A stretch of 64,000 bases of DNA from Osedax fenrisi. Its lineage: Eukaryota > Annelida > Polychaeta > Sabellida > Siboglinidae. The number at the start of each line of letters is the position of its first letter. Position 1 is the stretch's first letter. Below are positions 1 to 64,000 of this stretch, piece by piece. Under the pieces are notes generated by a model. The model worked only from the letters and a program-made list of their open reading frames with translations, ran no database searches and was not told the DNA's origin. The translations under genes and the position numbers were made by a program. The stretch is from contig OZ025244.1 in assembly GCA_964019155.1 (NCBI GenBank), positions 36,809,929-36,873,928 on the forward strand, written 5' to 3'.

Positions 1-464
1 TGTACCGATAATCAATGATATTGTTCTTATAATATAATGTTAAATATTTGGTAACTATAACATATCCCAATAAGACTAATATAAAATGAATTTTATTTCG
101 TTAATGTAATTTAATTTTGTTATATAGTGATATCTATAATTTCAAATAATATGATGATGTTTATATAATTATTTGCATGAAATTTCTGTAAATGAATATG
201 ATCTCTCGTAAATCAAAAATAAAATCAATAATTATTAGATATACGTTTACATTTTAAAATAAATATATAATGAAAATAAAATATATTATTTATTAAATTA
301 TTTTTTAATATAAATTTAGATACGCAATATATTAACAGGAATAAAAGAGTAAATATCTAATCTAATTATTTGATAACTAAATTTAATATTTTACAAGTGT
401 GAACATAATAAATATACATACGTAATACATATATATATATATAGATATTACGTCATAAGATAAT
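1..464. other. 3' flank or 3' UTR, no gene seen
   Basis: Very AT-rich sequence after the receptor stop codon. No open frame with recognisable features on either strand. Confidence 0.6.
289..294 (-). promoter_or_regulatory. Candidate poly(A) signal AATAAA
   Basis: AATAAA on the minus strand about 170 bases past the stop codon. Another match lies at 92-97. In such AT-rich sequence either could be chance. Confidence 0.3.
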
Positions 465-63553
<63,089 letters not shown>

Positions 63554-64000
63554 CTGATTATTATTCAAACTATATTTGTATTTATGTATTCCATTAAGGG
63601 GATATCCCCATGGGATGGCCATTTTGTTGAATTTAAATGAATAGAGATAGGGAGCGCATTGGCCGTGTATATTGAGTGACTCTAAAAAATATCTTCATTG
63701 AATTTTTAATTTTTGTTTTATAAAAAGGACATTCTATAATCTATGAGACAATAAAATATATATGTTACATGTATAACAATAGACATCATTTTTAATTTTT
63801 TTTCACCAATTTTATAAAATCCATTTCATAATAATTATGTTTTAGAAATGGGCTATCGTGAATTGTGAATACATATGTTATTTATATATTACAAAAGAAA
63901 TAAGGTAAATGGCTTTAGTACTGTTATCTAAAAACTAATTTATATATGCAAACATAGCAAATACATTTATTCATAGTAAAATGAATTTAAAAAGTTAACA
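63554..64000. other. Intron upstream of exon 1, open at window edge
   Basis: AT-rich, no exon recognised. Holds a short palindrome AAGGGGATATCCCC (63597-63610). Confidence 0.6.

Overview
The window is a stretch of an AT-rich (roughly 70% A+T by eye) invertebrate-type animal genome. Almost all of it is one very large, intron-rich gene on the minus strand. I cannot place the phylum from the sequence.

The gene encodes a giant endocytic receptor of the LDL-receptor family, best matched to LRP2 (megalin). I could chain 91 coding exons (positions 63553 down to 465) with no phase break. They total about 11.4 kb of coding sequence, or about 3,810 codons, and end in a stop codon. The 5' end (signal peptide, first LDLa cluster, first propeller and most of the second) lies beyond position 64000. 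From N to C the window holds: end of propeller 2 (P2) and an EGF (63553-61846); LDLa cluster II, 8 modules (61183-54432); two EGFs (53999-53193); propellers P3 to P6 separated by EGFs (52700-34135); LDLa cluster III, 10 modules (33604-27296); two EGFs, P7 and an EGF (27004-22098); LDLa cluster IV, 11 modules (22302-12540); two EGFs and P8 (12179-4944); two membrane-proximal EGFs (4325-2741); one transmembrane segment (2114-2201); and a cytoplasmic tail of about 159 residues (1615-465). The 8/10/11 LDLa pattern is shared by vertebrate LRP1 and LRP2. Having only two EGFs after the last propeller, and the tail motif FANPMF, point to LRP2.

Everything else is intron or 3' flank. The introns hold four copies of a tRNA-derived SINE, several non-coding inverted-repeat (MITE or foldback) elements, very long microsatellites (for example about 500 bp of TC) and many minisatellites. 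Several minisatellites carry a duplicated splice junction with some exon bases. I saw no convincing second gene on either strand.

The most unusual signal is in the splice sites. Of the 90 5' splice sites in the chain, 57 have T at intron position +3 and 38 begin GTTAG; only 27 have a purine there. Second is the receptor tail, where both NPxY-type endocytosis motifs read NPxF (NPMF, NPNF). Intron phases below are given as in/out (0, 1 or 2) for the minus-strand reading.
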